From NCBI GenBank assembly GCA_033239525.1, contig BSYO01000011.1, forward strand, positions 8,957,973-9,021,972: a DNA stretch of 64,000 bases, given 5' to 3'. The translations under genes were made by a program, and so were the position numbers. Under the pieces are notes generated by a model. That model worked only from the letters and a program-made list of their open reading frames with translations. It did not search any database and had not been told where the DNA came from. Source of the stretch: Nepenthes gracilis (taxonomy: Eukaryota; Streptophyta; Magnoliopsida; Caryophyllales; Nepenthaceae). The stretch's first letter is position 1; each line of letters begins with the position of its first letter. This document shows positions 1 through 11,879 of this stretch, one piece after another.

Positions 1-1400
1 TTAAGTGCCGCTCAAGGGATTTTATAATGTCCATAGGGTGCGTGACTTAGTAGCGAATGGTATCCGTTAGAGTGAATCAGATAGAAATGGCTTTCAAGGA
101 TTGAAGGGTAAAGTGGTCATTTGGGTTGGCCCTGATGAATCAAGCATGTTCCAATTAAATATAATACCTTTAAGGAAAGTTCAGGACTATGCCCTTCCTG
201 TATTATGTGGGGTGGTTGCCCTTGAATTTAAGTGGAGGAGAAACCCATGATTAAAATTGTCCCAATCGTGGTTCGAAGTTGCAACTGAAGTTTTGCTTCG
301 AGGATTTTTTGATTTTGCTTATGGATGTAGTTATTGCCTAACTAATCCTAAAGGTTCAAGTAGTTATATCATTCAAGGGATATGATCACGTGTTGGTGCA
401 AATAGGTAAACCTGTCAAAAAAATTTTGTAATGATGAACCCCAATACTTTTAAGGAAAGAGGACATTGGTATTGTACATTGTTGTGGGAGTCCTTAGACT
501 TAATGTGCCTTCAATGCTTCGTAGGGACTGTGGAAGGTGAGCTGCATGTAGGTTCCCATATTTGGGCTTGGGCATAGTGCTTTTGATTTGGGAATGAAAT
601 TACAACACAACATAGGGGAAAAGCGCTGACTTTCCATTCCCCGCAACCCGAGATAGCTCAAAATCGTCTTGATTTCTGAAGCAGCACCGGGCAAGTGCAT
701 AGTAGCAGCATTGCTTGAACAATACACCAACAAGGCCGCTTTTGATTGAAGCCTAGCAAAAAAGCGAACAAGATGTAGAATGTGCACTCCATGCAGTCCT
801 TGTAGTTTTGCTTCAGGGTTGTTAGGGTGGTAAAGACTTTGTGTGTTTGAATAATTATGGATTAGTTTTCAAGATCGATCCATTTATTGCAAATTTGGGC
901 AATATGATTGGAATTGAGTAAGTCGGATTGTTGGTATGCAAATAAGAGGATTAGTTGCCAAGTGTGCGAGTTTTGAGGTTTTGATGGTAACTTGAGGCTG
1001 TACCGAAAATTTTAGGTAAACATTTCATTTATATTCCTAAGATGATTGCGATTTGAAGATTTGTGAGTTATGTCTTTATGGTATGGATATTCTAGATCTG
1101 TTATAATCACGGCTGCCATATAGTCCGGGTGTTCGATATGGATTATGTAATTTGGAGATATGTTCGCTTGTCAACTTACTAATGGAATAACGGGAATATA
1201 AAGTATTTTGACTTTGATGTTTGATTGTGGTTTAAGGTTTTTGTCGAAATCTTAATCAACTTGATTAGAGAACTATAGACATCAAGTTAAATTAGATATG
1301 GTGATGAATTTCAATAGAATGATTCGTAATTAGATAATTAATCAAAATAGCATAGTGAAAATATGGCAAACCCACATACGTTAAGGTTCAGTCTGAGGCT
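1..1400 (+). mobile_element. Decayed gypsy-like internal sequence
   Basis: No open frame of useful length. The stretch at about 100-290 (wording like gtcatttgggttggcc, then a ttaagtggaggag motif) resembles positions 35940-36090 inside element G3, so I read it as decayed internal sequence of a related plus-strand gypsy element lying upstream of LTR remnant G0. I cannot assign a domain. The remaining bases are unassigned. Confidence 0.35.
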
Positions 1401-1653
1401 TAGAAGGAATAATCTCTTTCGAGGCTTGGAGTAAATTGAAGTAAGAATTTTCAGTCGTTTGAGATTTTGAGCTAAGTCGGAAAAGAAGTTAATAAGTTTA
1501 AATTGCCTTCAAACTTCATAGATTTGAAACTTGGATAGAATGCATTGGTCAATAGGGATTAGAATTATTCAAATGCTTAAGGCTAGCCGACGCCCAAAAC
1601 AGAATGCCCTGTGCCCGTCGGGCGCTCGAGTGCCCAGCAGACGCACGCCGCAA

Positions 1654-1662
1654 TATAAATAT
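1654..1662 (+). promoter_or_regulatory. TATA box of LTR G0
   Basis: TATAAATAT lies 148 nt before the AG|GCAAGT site at 1810/1811, in the same relative place as the TATA boxes of the other LTRs here. Its use as a promoter is inferred. Confidence 0.45.
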
Positions 1663-1810
1663 TGTGCGAGGGTTCTAGCACATTATTTTCTGGCCATTTT
1701 GGGTTTAGAGAGAGAGAGAGAGCAAGAGGAGCTAGAGAGAGAAGGAGATAGAGGTCCATGAGTCCGAATCCGTCCGAGAGTTAGTTAAAAATGTGATAGA
1801 TTGGGACGAG

Positions 1811-3387
1811 GCAAGTACACTCATACCCTTCTCTTTCATTATCTCACACTTTTATTCCGTTTTCTTTGAGTATCATTATTCCAATTCCCAATTAAGTTTA
1901 TATTTTATGATTCCCAAGAGCCAAGCATGCATATATATAAATTCCATACTCAAATTTGTAGATTTAATCAATTTTCGGACAATGAAAACCCTAACCCCTG
2001 TTCCCGGTTATGTGACTTATGAAATTTTCGGCTTTCTCTTAATTTGGGTTTAAAATATGATTACCCATGAAATGGGTATATTAATTTATCGATTGGATAT
2101 CCAAATTTGTGGTTATATGTGGAATTTGGCTTGAGGAGACCCTAACCCGTGCCCAGACTTCGTTTAATGGATTAAATTGGCTTTGATTCATAAATTAACT
2201 TAGAATTATGTTTACCCATGCCTTGAATTTGATGATGCACCCATTGGATATCTGAAATTTTGATGATTAACCGATATGTACATTTGAACACTGTTCACGT
2301 GGGTACTATTCACCTGAGACCAATGAACGATATCTTGCATAATTTTTCCATGTTTAATCATTGATTAAGTAATATATATATATTTGTATAAGTTCAACTG
2401 TATAATCTTAAAGCTTTGACATGTGCATTTGCAAAGGAAGTTTGTATTCGAAAACCCTTCAAATCAATCTGCTTTTCGATGGTAAGAGTTCCGTACTTAT
2501 TCCAAGTGATATAAACCATTTGTTATGAATTATCAATCCAAAGGCTTTAAGAATTCTATCTGGTATAAGATTAAAAGAAAATCCTAAATTTGCTAAACTT
2601 CTAAGTAAATTATACATGAAATTATGAACACATGAGGACTCAAGCTCACGAAAATATGAAAATTTATATCGGAATATATCTATGAAAAAAGGAAAGGAAA
2701 TTCGATAATGGAGAGAATTCTGTAATCGAGAGATAGATTTATGGACTAATTGATTTTTGGAACATTATCTAGTAAAGTGGCAATGAAGGATTTTGTACTC
2801 GAGAACATAATTCTCTATTCAACAAGTACTCGAATCAAGGGCTATGGATAACAAACTTAGACATGTCAAAATATTACAGTGGAAACTCAAGAATTACTCT
2901 GACCGTATATCCTAACAGTGTTATATCACGGGTCGTATTTTTGGCATATCTTAGTATATTATAGTGGAATGTCGTGGTCTGTTTTGGAATCGTTGGGCAG
3001 ATGATTGCCCCATCTATAGGAATTGTATATAGATGTCTCACTTCTGGGTCCATAATAGGAGGAGATTGGACTTTTGATTGTATAGGTGCACACAATCCGA
3101 GTCACAACCGACCGCTCATTTGTCAGTAAGGCCTACTGATACTTAGCCCCCAAACGAAATAAGTGTTCAACATGAAATTAATAACTTCGATGAGACACAA
3201 GAATGAACTAAAGGAATATGGAACGAATCAAGAAGCTTTCTTGTTTGAATCATGATAGTCACGTATGCACCTCTTCCATGTTCAAATATCTTTCTTCAAC
3301 TTAACTTTATTTATGTTGTTTATCCCCTTTGTTTCATGATGTACTTGCCGAGCTGTTAAACTCACCCTTGCCCCTTCTTCCTTCCAG
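1811..3387 (+). other. Predicted GC-AG leader intron in G0
   Basis: Donor-like GACGAG|GCAAGT at 1810/1811. Acceptor-like pyrimidine tract ending CTTCCAG|ATGAG at 3387/3388, preceded by CTCAC as a possible branch site about 24 nt upstream. Length 1577 nt. This is one of seven copies in the window with both sites intact. Splicing is inferred from sequence only. Confidence 0.4.
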
Positions 3388-4159
3388 ATGAGAGTCATGA
3401 GTTGACGCTTGATTAGATGGAGTAAAGAGAGGGGATTTTGGCTAGAGAAGATTTGCTGAACTTCAGAGGTTTAGAGTTTTAGATATATTTAATGTATTGA
3501 AATGTAAAGAGTCAAGTTAGAGTAATATTGTGTATTAATTGTGTTATAGTATGTTGTTTATTATTATGGCTTATTGTTATACTTTCGCAGGTTGTTTATG
3601 GATCTAGTTCTACTTCCGCATTTATTTGGATTTTAGATTTGTTTAGGCCTAGATGGCATCTCTCTTTTAATCCTATATAGTTGTGATGGAACGGCCATAT
3701 TCCACCGTATTGACCTCTGTCAAATTATCGTACTTATTCCGTATTCATATATATTTATATAAGTGGACTTAAAAAATTTTTCCCTTCTTTTACATTGCGT
3801 GCACAGGATCGTATAAAGTTGGAATTCTTGGGTCGGCTTGATTAAATAGGTCAGTTGAACTAGGTTGGTCAACTTCTTGACCGCCCGAGGATTTTAGGTT
3901 GGTCGGCTAGATACATTAGTCCAGAAACGAATTGAGATGCCACTAGGAACAACAAATTCTTCCCAATAAAAATTTAGCGGAAGCAGGTAATTTGCCCATT
4001 AATTAATATAATAGAATCTTTTTACAAAAATTTCCAAAAGAATCAAAAGAGATTTACATCAATATCACTCATGCACTGCCATGAAGTTCCCAATCATCCT
4101 TCTACCTAGCTAGTCCATCAGACTTCATTCTTTCTCATTCGACATAAATTCATCATCGT

Positions 4160-5172
4160 CTAAAAGAAAGCAGAAGAGGGTGAGCTGAAAGCCTAACAAG
4201 GTACCCATAAGAAAAGTTATGCATGATCATAATCAGGGCAAAAATAGACAAAACGTGATGAAGGCATTTATGAAAGCAGATCATGAAATATGGCTAGAGT
4301 TAGATTCATAAAAGCATGTGGCGAAGCCATTTTCATACAAATTAGTTTCCAAAGCATGTTTCTATTTCAAACTAGATTCCGTCAAAAACTGGCTTCATTT
4401 AAGGTTTGTAGCCTTGACAAACAAACGGCTATATTTAAGGTCCGTAACTCTTAACCAACATATCTCAAATAACAACTACATTTAAGGTCTGCAGCTCTCA
4501 ACCGTCATGACCATCAAATCCCATAAACGGCTACATTTATGGTCCGTAACTCTTGACCAACCAAAACAGCTACATTTATGGTCTATAACTCCTGACCAAC
4601 CAAAACGGCTATATTTAAGGTCCATAACTCTTCACCAATAAAATGGCTACATTTAAGGCCTATAGCTCTCAACCGTTAAATTCCATTTTCGTAAATAATG
4701 ATCTTCCAAAAATCTGAAATCTAAAGAGCATCATCCAAGTTCACCATACACAAAGATCCAATGTTCTTAAACACGCAAAGGTCCGCAATTCTTTTTATGA
4801 TGCACGTAACCAAAATTCTTTAATGATGCATACAACTGGACTTCATGCAATCAAACAACTGGAGTTCTTAAAATACACACATACCGGACTTCTTTTTCAT
4901 GAAATTAACCAGACTTCCTTAAATATGCTTTCATTCATAAACAGTATCAATATATGAATGCACATAATTCCATTTCAAACAGGTCATAATAACAGAAAGA
5001 ATTCTAATATTATTCGAGCAGGAATCAGGGTATAAAATCTCATATGCAAAATGTAACACATATTCTGATCATAAAAAGACAATCATTACGTCATGCTAGA
5101 TGGAGGGCATCAAAACAATAGTATTTATCAGATGCAAAACATGAATTTTCATAAAACGTTGGGTACACTTGC
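4160..5172 (-). other. Predicted GC-AG leader intron in G1 3' LTR
   Basis: Minus-strand AATTAG|GCAAGTG at 5173/5172 and CTTTCTTTTAG|ACGATG at 4160/4159, with CTCAC about 22 nt before the AG. Length 1013 nt, the shortest of the set. The sister LTR keeps the acceptor (8969) but its donor reads TAG|ACAAGTG, a G-to-A change. Confidence 0.4.
4390..4690 (-). repeat. Array of 'ctacatttaaggtc...taactcttgacc' units
   Basis: Imperfect tandem units of roughly 40-50 bp, each with a 'ggctacatttaaggtc' core and a 'taactcttgacca' core. The second LTR has the matching array at about 9195-9470. It lies between the donor-like and acceptor-like sites. Confidence 0.7.
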
Positions 5173-5282
5173 CTAATTTGCGAACTCTCTTACCCAAGTC
5201 AGAAATTTGTTCCTTCCTTTCTTTGGTGCCTTTTCTTCTTAAGCTCCATTCGAAAACTCCCGTCTCTTATCCTCACATCCAG

Positions 5283-5291
5283 TATTTATAG
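5283..5291 (-). promoter_or_regulatory. TATA box of G1 3' LTR
   Basis: CTATAAATA on the minus strand, about 110 nt upstream of the TAG|GCAAGT site. The same box is at 10083-10091 in the other LTR. Confidence 0.55.
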
Positions 5292-5739
5292 GCAGTGGGG
5301 TTGGTCAGAGTATGTGGGGCAGGTGGAAGCCCCATATTTTTTTATTCATATCCCCTTTTCCAGAGAATTTTAACAGGTGGAAGCAGGTAATAGTAGTTCA
5401 CCTACTCATAATTGGCCTTTTCGGCTTTTAGCCAAAACTGGTCAATGATTCATTTCTAAGCTACAGTCAACTCCTGTCAACTTTCTTGACCGGTCAATAT
5501 TTCATTTTTCCATCTTTCCTCTCTGACTGTCTTATTGACAATATAGTTCGAAAATATCATCAATGTTTTCTAAAAGTCATATTATCCATCGACTCTGGAA
5601 ATCCTCTCTGGAATTCCTTTCCGGAAACATCGTCTCTAGAAGCTATCTCCAAATTACCGTCTCCGATCTCAGTTAGTCAGTGCCTCCCTTAGCCGGTCAA
5701 CCTTCCGTTGACCGGATCATTTTGTGAAAAATCCATACC

Positions 5740-6570
5740 AATCATTACGACAAACCGACTATTTTGTCACACCATGCAATCCTATGCCTATCGGTCATTT
5801 TACGCAAACCAGTTATTAGTCATTTTGGCAAAACTCATGCAAACCGGTTAATTCTTTCATCCCAATTCATACCAGGAATTTACATCATTCCAGGTATTTA
5901 AGCATTCCAGGCATTTTTATTAATTTCAATAATTTGCTTCATTTCGGCATTTTTGTACCCATACCGGTCATTTTGCACAATTCCGGGTTATTTCATCCAT
6001 ACCGGTTATTTTGACCATCCCGATATTTTCACGCAAACTAGTCATGTACTCCTTTTCTTCAGTTTATTTTATTCCTTCTAAGATATACCATTCCACCCAA
6101 CTGGCCCTTTCCGACATTTTACATCATACCAGGCAAACCATATCGGGCAAACTTGTGCATACGGCTATTATCTCCTCAAAATTCATTATGGTTATCTCTC
6201 TCTCAAGTATACCAGTCGTTTTCTTCACAAGCATGCCGGTCAAATTACCATACCAACAATTTGCACATACTGGTCAAATTGCTTACACTGGGTAAATAGC
6301 TCATGCCGGGCATTTCATGCACACTAGCTATTTTAGTTATACCAGTAATTTGCTCAATACTAGCAAATTACATCATACCGGCATTTTGCATTAGACCACC
6401 CATAATACTTATTCTTTCCAAAATACTTGTTTCGGTCATTTCTCCTTACAATCATACCGGTCTTTCCTCTTACAAGTAGACCGGTCACTTCTACATACCT
6501 GTAATTTTATTCATCCCGGCCATTTGTTAATTTCGACAATTATGTGCAATCAAGGCAAAATCCTAATTAG
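5740..6570 (-). repeat. CCGGTCATTTT-type degenerate array in U3
   Basis: Dozens of short, irregularly spaced words of the form 'taccggtcattttg', 'accgggcatttcat' and 'ataccggtaattt' on the plus strand, roughly every 18-25 bp. The homologous array in the other LTR is at about 10550-11390. It lies upstream of the TATA box in element orientation. Confidence 0.7.
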
Positions 6571-6988
6571 CTGGTCAACTTGCCCATTCCGGTTAACGAT
6601 TTTTGCTGCCAATCGACGCTTCGATTTTCTATCAACGAATTTTGCTACCGATCAACACTTCGATTTTCGGTCAATGAAGATATTGCGGTTTCATCAAATG
6701 CCGGTCAATGCTTCATTTTTTCTGGTCAACTTTTTATCACAAAATTTCTGGTCAACTATAAATTCCACTATCCAATAGTTCTTGTCCGGCCATAGTGCTA
6801 TCTAAGCCAGTCAACAATTAATTCAATTGATCCACTTATTAATTCTGTAGTTCAACTTATTGTTTTCCTTAGATAATTTCTTAGCCATTATGATAATTCC
6901 TCATAACTTAATACCTTTACATAAATTAATTAAACCAAATCTTGATTATACGATCTTAATTATGATTCTTGAAAATCGAGATATTACA

Positions 6989-7005
6989 ATTCTCTCTCAC
7001 TTATA
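6989..7005 (-). other. G1 polypurine tract
   Basis: The minus strand reads AAGTGAGAGAGAAT directly before the LTR start TGTAAT. A degenerate GAGGAnGAAATTTCTATAAG-like block precedes it, the usual end of a Del/Tekay internal region. It primes plus-strand DNA synthesis. Confidence 0.7.
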
Positions 7006-7280
7006 GAAATTTCTTCCTTGATATTTTGATGAACCTCAACTTATCATCTACTAGGATCTACCTATGGTTATGGGCCCTCATGCTATTAGTACGCTACTCA
7101 GATTAAATCTTTTACTAATACCTCAAGATGCAAAATGTGGGAAAAAAATTAAAATTTTTAGAAGGTACCTTTAATCACATTCGATAATGCTTTGGTATCC
7201 TGAACTGTTACCGCAAAGGTTTTAGATGGAACAGTGAACTTCTTCATCTCCGACTTTCTAAGTGTAAGGCAATCTTTGAC

Positions 7281-8243
7281 TCAGTAACCCTGTTGACCAC
7301 AATTAAAATAAGCACCCGTTAGTTTTAAACAAGTTTTCCTTAAGTGCTTTCCTTCACAGTGGGTACAATTTGCTGTTGACGCTTGGAAACTAGACACTGG
7401 CTGAATTTCAGTACTACTTTGCCCATTATCTGACACTTTTTCTTTTTTAGAAGGTCCTAGGGGTCCTAAATCGGCTTCCTCACTAAAACTCCTCCGACTA
7501 GTTGTCCTTTTCTTAAAAAATTTCTCCTTCTCAAATTCCTTCTCATAAATGATAGCCCTATCTAGCACTTTTTCATAGGTCGAAAGCTTTAATGTTGATA
7601 GATGTTTCCTAATATCGTCACTTAATCCCAAAGAAAATCTTCTCACCTTTCTTTCTTTGTCTTCCACTGTATATGGAGTATATCGAGATAGCTCCATAAA
7701 TTTAGCATCGTACTCGGTTATTGTACAATTGCCCTGTCACAGCTGTAAAAATTCATCTTCTTTTTGCTCACAAAGGCTAGCAGGAAAGAATTTTTCCTTA
7801 AAAACTTCTTCAATTATGACCCAAGTAATTTTATTTTTTGGCATCCCAAACACCTGTTTCTACATTTTCCACCAGTGATGGGCATCTCCTACTAACTTAT
7901 AAGTGGCAAAGAGAACTCTGTCTTCTGCCGAACATTTAATCATCGCAAACACCTTCTTTAGCCCTTGGATCCGCGTATCTGCTTTAATTGGATTCGGTTC
8001 TCCCAATAATTCTAAAACTCGCTATTAGATCCGGTTCTCCCAATAATTCTAAAACTCACTCATTAGTGAAGCGATCATACATCGATGATCCCTGATTGAC
8101 GGGAGCGGGGACCTAAATAGGAGCCAAATTTTGTGGTCCCATGGCTTCTATAACGTTGGTCAACCTTTCTAACAAGTTCAAGTACTTCTCTCCCGATTTT
8201 GAGAATCACTAGTATTAGCAGTCCATTTTTCTCTACTTGCCAT
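7281..8243 (-). pseudogene. gag: G1 gag (capsid/nucleocapsid), broken
   Basis: Capsid protein of a chromovirus-type Ty3/gypsy element, which would form the cytoplasmic particle. The start ATG at 8243 begins MASREKW. The frame then shows a capsid core with FATYKLVGDAHHWWK and FFPASLCEQKEDEF, interrupted by stops after WWKM and EFLQL, then EYDAKFMELSRY and a long charged region. The C end carries a zinc knuckle CTHCEGKHLRKTC and a second, damaged one (FNCGQQGY, lacking the first Cys and the His). A 41-bp tandem duplication sits near 8000-8062. The family is clear; the protein is not functional. Confidence 0.8.
8000..8062. repeat. Local tandem duplication in gag
   Basis: The words ggttctcccaataattc and taaaactc occur twice, about 41 bp apart, inside the G1 gag pseudogene. 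Confidence 0.75.
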
Positions 8244-8471
8244 TCTCCAACTAGCATATTGTTGAAAGAAAAGAATCTTAGTCAAATTATAATTCTTCCC
8301 AAGCAATAACTAGGACTTGATGCGCAATGCCTTAGTCCCACTTAATACTAGCCAACTTGTTCGGACTAGAATAACTAAATCTAACAGGATCAACATAGCT
8401 GTCCTACTTGTTTAATAGGTCCTATTTTATCCTAAGCTTCCACATAAGTTCAGATCAAAACCTAAGGCATC

Positions 8472-8490
8472 TTTTTTCTCTGATACAACT
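8472..8490 (-). other. G1 primer binding site
   Basis: On the minus strand, AGTTGTATCAGAGAAA follows the 5' LTR end. It matches the TGGTATCAGAG consensus for initiator-Met tRNA with one change (TTGTATC for TGGTATC). Confidence 0.75.
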
Positions 8491-11400
8491 TGTGATGAAA
8501 CGGCCATATTCCACTATATATGACCTCCATCAAATTATCGTACTTATACCGTATTCATATATATTTATATGGGAGGACTTAAAAATTTTTTCTTTCTTTT
8601 ACATCATGTGAACAGGATCGCATAAGGTCGAAACTCTTAAGTTGGCCTGATTAAATAGGTCGGTTGAACTAGGTTGGTCAACTTCTTGATTGTTTGAGGA
8701 TTTTAGGTAGGTCGGCCAGACACAATAGTCCAAAAACGAATTAAAATGCCACTAGAAATCACAAATTCTTCCCAATAAAAATTTAACAGAAGCATATAAT
8801 TTACCCATTAATTAATATAATAGAATCTTTTCACAAAATTTTTCAAAAGAATCAAAAGAGATTTACATCAAAATCACTCATGCACTACTACTAAGTTCCT
8901 TATCAGTTTTCTGCCTAATTAGTCCATCAAACTTTATTCTTTCTCGTTCGGTATAAACTCATCATCGTCTAAAAGAAAATAGAAGGGGGTGAGCTGAAAG
9001 CCCAGCAAGGTGCCCATAAGAAAAGTCATGCGTGATCATAGTCAAAGTAAAAACAGACAAAACGCGATGAAGGCATTTCTGAAAGCAAATCATGAAACAT
9101 GGCCAGAGTCAGATTCATAAAAACATGTGCTGAAGTAATTTTCATACAAACTGGTTTCCAAAGCATGTTTCTATTTCAAACTAGATTTCGTCAAAAACCA
9201 GCTACATTTAAGATCTATAGCTCTTGACTAACAAACAGCTACATTTAAGATCTGTAACTCTTGACCAACATATCTCAAATAATGGCTTTAATTAAAGTCT
9301 ACAACTCTCGACCATCAAATCCTATAAATGGCTACATTTAATGTCCGTAACTCTTGACCAACCAAAACGTCTATATTTAAGATCCGTAACTATTGACCAA
9401 CCAACACAGCTATATTTAAGGTCCATATCTCTTCACCAATAAAACAACTACATTTAAGGCCTGCAACTTTCGGACGTCAAAATACATTTTCGTAAATAAT
9501 GATCTTCCAAAAATTCAAAATCTAAAGAGTATCATTCGAAATTCACCATACAAAGAGATCCAAAGTTTTTAAACACACAAAGGTCCGCAATTCTTCTTAT
9601 GATGCATGTGAAAAAAATTCTTCAATGATGCATGCAACCAGAATTCATGCAATCAAATAATCGGAGTTCTTAAAATATGCACATACTGGACTTCTTTTTC
9701 ATGTAATTAACCAGACTTCCTTAAATATGTTTTCGTTCATAAATAGTATCAATATACGAATGCATATAATTTCATTTCAAACTGGACATAATAACAGAAG
9801 GAATCTAATATTATTCGAGCAGAAATCAGGGAATAAAATCTCATATGTAAAATGTAACACATATTCTGATCATAGAAAGGCAATCATTATGTCATGCTGG
9901 ATGAAGGGCATCAAAACAATAGTACTTATCATATGCAAAACATGAATTTTCATAAAACGTTGGATACACTTGTCTAATTTGCGAACTCTCTCACCCAAGT
10001 CAGGAATTCTTTCCTTCCTTTCTTTTGTACCTTTTCTTCTTAAGCTTTATTCAAAAATCCCGTCTCTTATCCTCACATTCAGTATTTATAGGCAGTGGGG
10101 TTGGTGAGAGTAGGTGGGGTAGGTCACCTACTACCAATATTTTTATTCACATCCCCATCTTTAGAGAATTCTAGAGAGTTTTAATAGGTGGGAGTAGGTA
10201 GAAGTAGTTCACCTACTCATAATTGGCCATGTCGACTTTTAACCAAAACCGGTCAATGATTCATTCCTTACCTACAGTCAACTTCGGATAACTTTCTTGA
10301 TTGGTCAATATTTCATTTTGCCATCTTTCTTCTCTAACTATCTTATTGACAATATATTTCGAAAATATCATCAATGTTCTCCGGAAGTCATATTATCCAT
10401 CGACTCCAGAAATCCTCCCTAGAATTCCTGCCCAAAAAATCGTCTCCGAAAGCTGTCTCTAGATTACCGTCTCCTATCTCAGTTAGTCAGTGTCTCCCTT
10501 AGTTGGTCAACCTTCCGTTCACCGGATCATTTTGTGCAAAACCCATACCGATCATTACAGCAAACCAGCCATTTTGTCATACTAGGCATTCCTATGCCTT
10601 CCGGTCATTCTACACAAACTGGTAATTAGTCTTTCCGGTAAAACTCATGCAAACTGGTTAATTTTTTCATTCCAATTTGTACCGGGAATTTACATCATTT
10701 CGGGTATTTAAACATTCCGATGTTTTTATTTATTTGAATAATTTGCTTCATTCCAGCATTTTTGTACCCATATCGGTCATTTTGACCCATTCTGGGTAAA
10801 TTCATCCCTACCGGTTATTTTGACCATCCCGATTTTTTCGCAAACCTGTCATGTACTCCTTTTCTTCAATTTATTTTATTCCTTCCAAGATGTACCATTC
10901 TGCCCAACTGCCCCTTTTCGACATTTTGCATCATACTTGGGCAAACCATATTCGCAAACTGTGCATACCGACTATTATTCCCTCAAAATCCATTCCGATT
11001 ATCTCTCTCTCAAGTATACCGGTCATTTTCTTCACAAGCATGCCGAGCAAATTATCATACTGGCAATTTGCGCATACCAACAATTTGCGCATATCGGTCA
11101 AATTGCTCACACCAGGCAAATAGCTCATACCGGGCATTTCACGCACACCAGCTATTTTGGTCATAACAGTAATTTGCTCAATACCGGAAAATTATATCAC
11201 ACCGACATCTTGTATTAGACCGCCCATAATACTTATTCTTCCCAAAATATCCATTCCGATCATTTCTCCTTACAATCATACCGGTCATTCCTCTCACAAG
11301 TAGACCGGTCACTTCTACATACCAGTAATTTCATTCATCCTTGCCATTCGTTAATTCCGGCAATCATGTGCAATCCATGCAAAATTCTAATTGGCCGGTC

Positions 11401-11753
11401 AACTTGCCCATTCTAGTCAACGATTTTTGCTGCCGATCATGAAGATATTATTGGTTTCACCAAATGCCGATCAATGCTTCATTTTTCTGGTCAACTTTTT
11501 CTTACCAAATTTCAAGTCAACTATAAATTCCACCATCCAATAGTTCTTGTTCGACCATAATGTTGTCTAAGCCGGTCAACAATTAATTCAACCGATCCAC
11601 TTATTAATTCTGCCGTTCAACTTACTGTTTTCCTTAGATAATTTCTTGACTTTTATGATGATTTCTCATAACTTGATATCTTTATGTCAATTAATTAAAC
11701 CAAATCTTGATTATACGATCTTAATTATGATTCTTGAAATTCGGGATATTATA
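8491..11753 (-). repeat. G1 5' LTR
   Basis: 3.26 kb, homologous to 3682-6988. The minus strand starts TATAATATCCCG at 11753 (TG changed to TA) and ends CATCACA at 8491. TATA box at 10083-10091. The donor-like site has lost its G (TAG|ACAAGTG near 9972). The palindromic GGTCAAC pair at 10503-10525 is damaged on one arm. It is more decayed than the 3' LTR. Confidence 0.85.
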
Positions 11754-11820
11754 ATTTTTTCTCACTTATAAAGATTTCATCCTCGAAATTTTGATGAACT
11801 TCAACTTATCATCAACTAGG
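11754..11820 (-). repeat. Stub of a second G1 internal region
   Basis: The minus strand has GAGGATGAAATCTTTATAAG and a purine-rich tract abutting the outer edge of the 5' LTR. It aligns with 6989-7060 and stops abruptly after 'ctagg'. It shows that another G1 copy once lay in tandem. Confidence 0.75.
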
Positions 11821-11879
11821 CTCTTTAAAAATAAGTTTCATGAAAGTAACGTTAAATATAAGTAGAAGCGAGTAGTGGG

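Larger units (their letters stand above)
1450..3681 (+). repeat. G0: chromovirus LTR remnant
   Basis: The left edge is uncertain. The 3' part matches solo LTR S1 in order: a gaggcaagt site (1808-1816), a run of CT before agatgag (about 3381-3391), repeated 'cttccgc'-like words and 'gatggcatctctc' near 3652. S1 continues about 270 nt past that last landmark, whereas this copy is cut at 3681 where minus-strand G1 begins. A (GA)n run lies at about 1709-1724. No target duplication could be found because the left end is not defined. Confidence 0.55.
3682..6988 (-). repeat. G1 3' LTR
   Basis: 3.3 kb. On the minus strand it starts TGTAATATCTCG at 6988 and ends CATCACA at 3682. It matches 8491-11753 along its whole length with many small differences. 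From the minus-strand start: a CCGGTCATTTT-type array (about 6560-5750), a palindromic GGTCAAC pair (5693-5715), TATA box (5283-5291), GC donor-like site (5172/5173), a 'ctacatttaaggtc' array (4700-4390) and a pyrimidine-tract acceptor-like site (4160). Confidence 0.85.
3682..11820 (-). mobile_element. G1: gag-only chromovirus-type element with tandem stub
   Basis: Two long direct repeats (3682-6988 and 8491-11753) frame a 1.5 kb internal region. Read on the minus strand: 5' LTR, PBS, gag, polypurine tract, 3' LTR. No protease, RT, RNase H or integrase remains. Beyond the 5' LTR, at 11754-11820, the sequence repeats the region that precedes the 3' LTR (6989-7060), so this is LTR-internal-LTR plus a piece of another internal region. 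Unequal recombination between neighbouring copies would explain it. There is no matching target duplication, as expected for a rearranged element. Confidence 0.8.
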
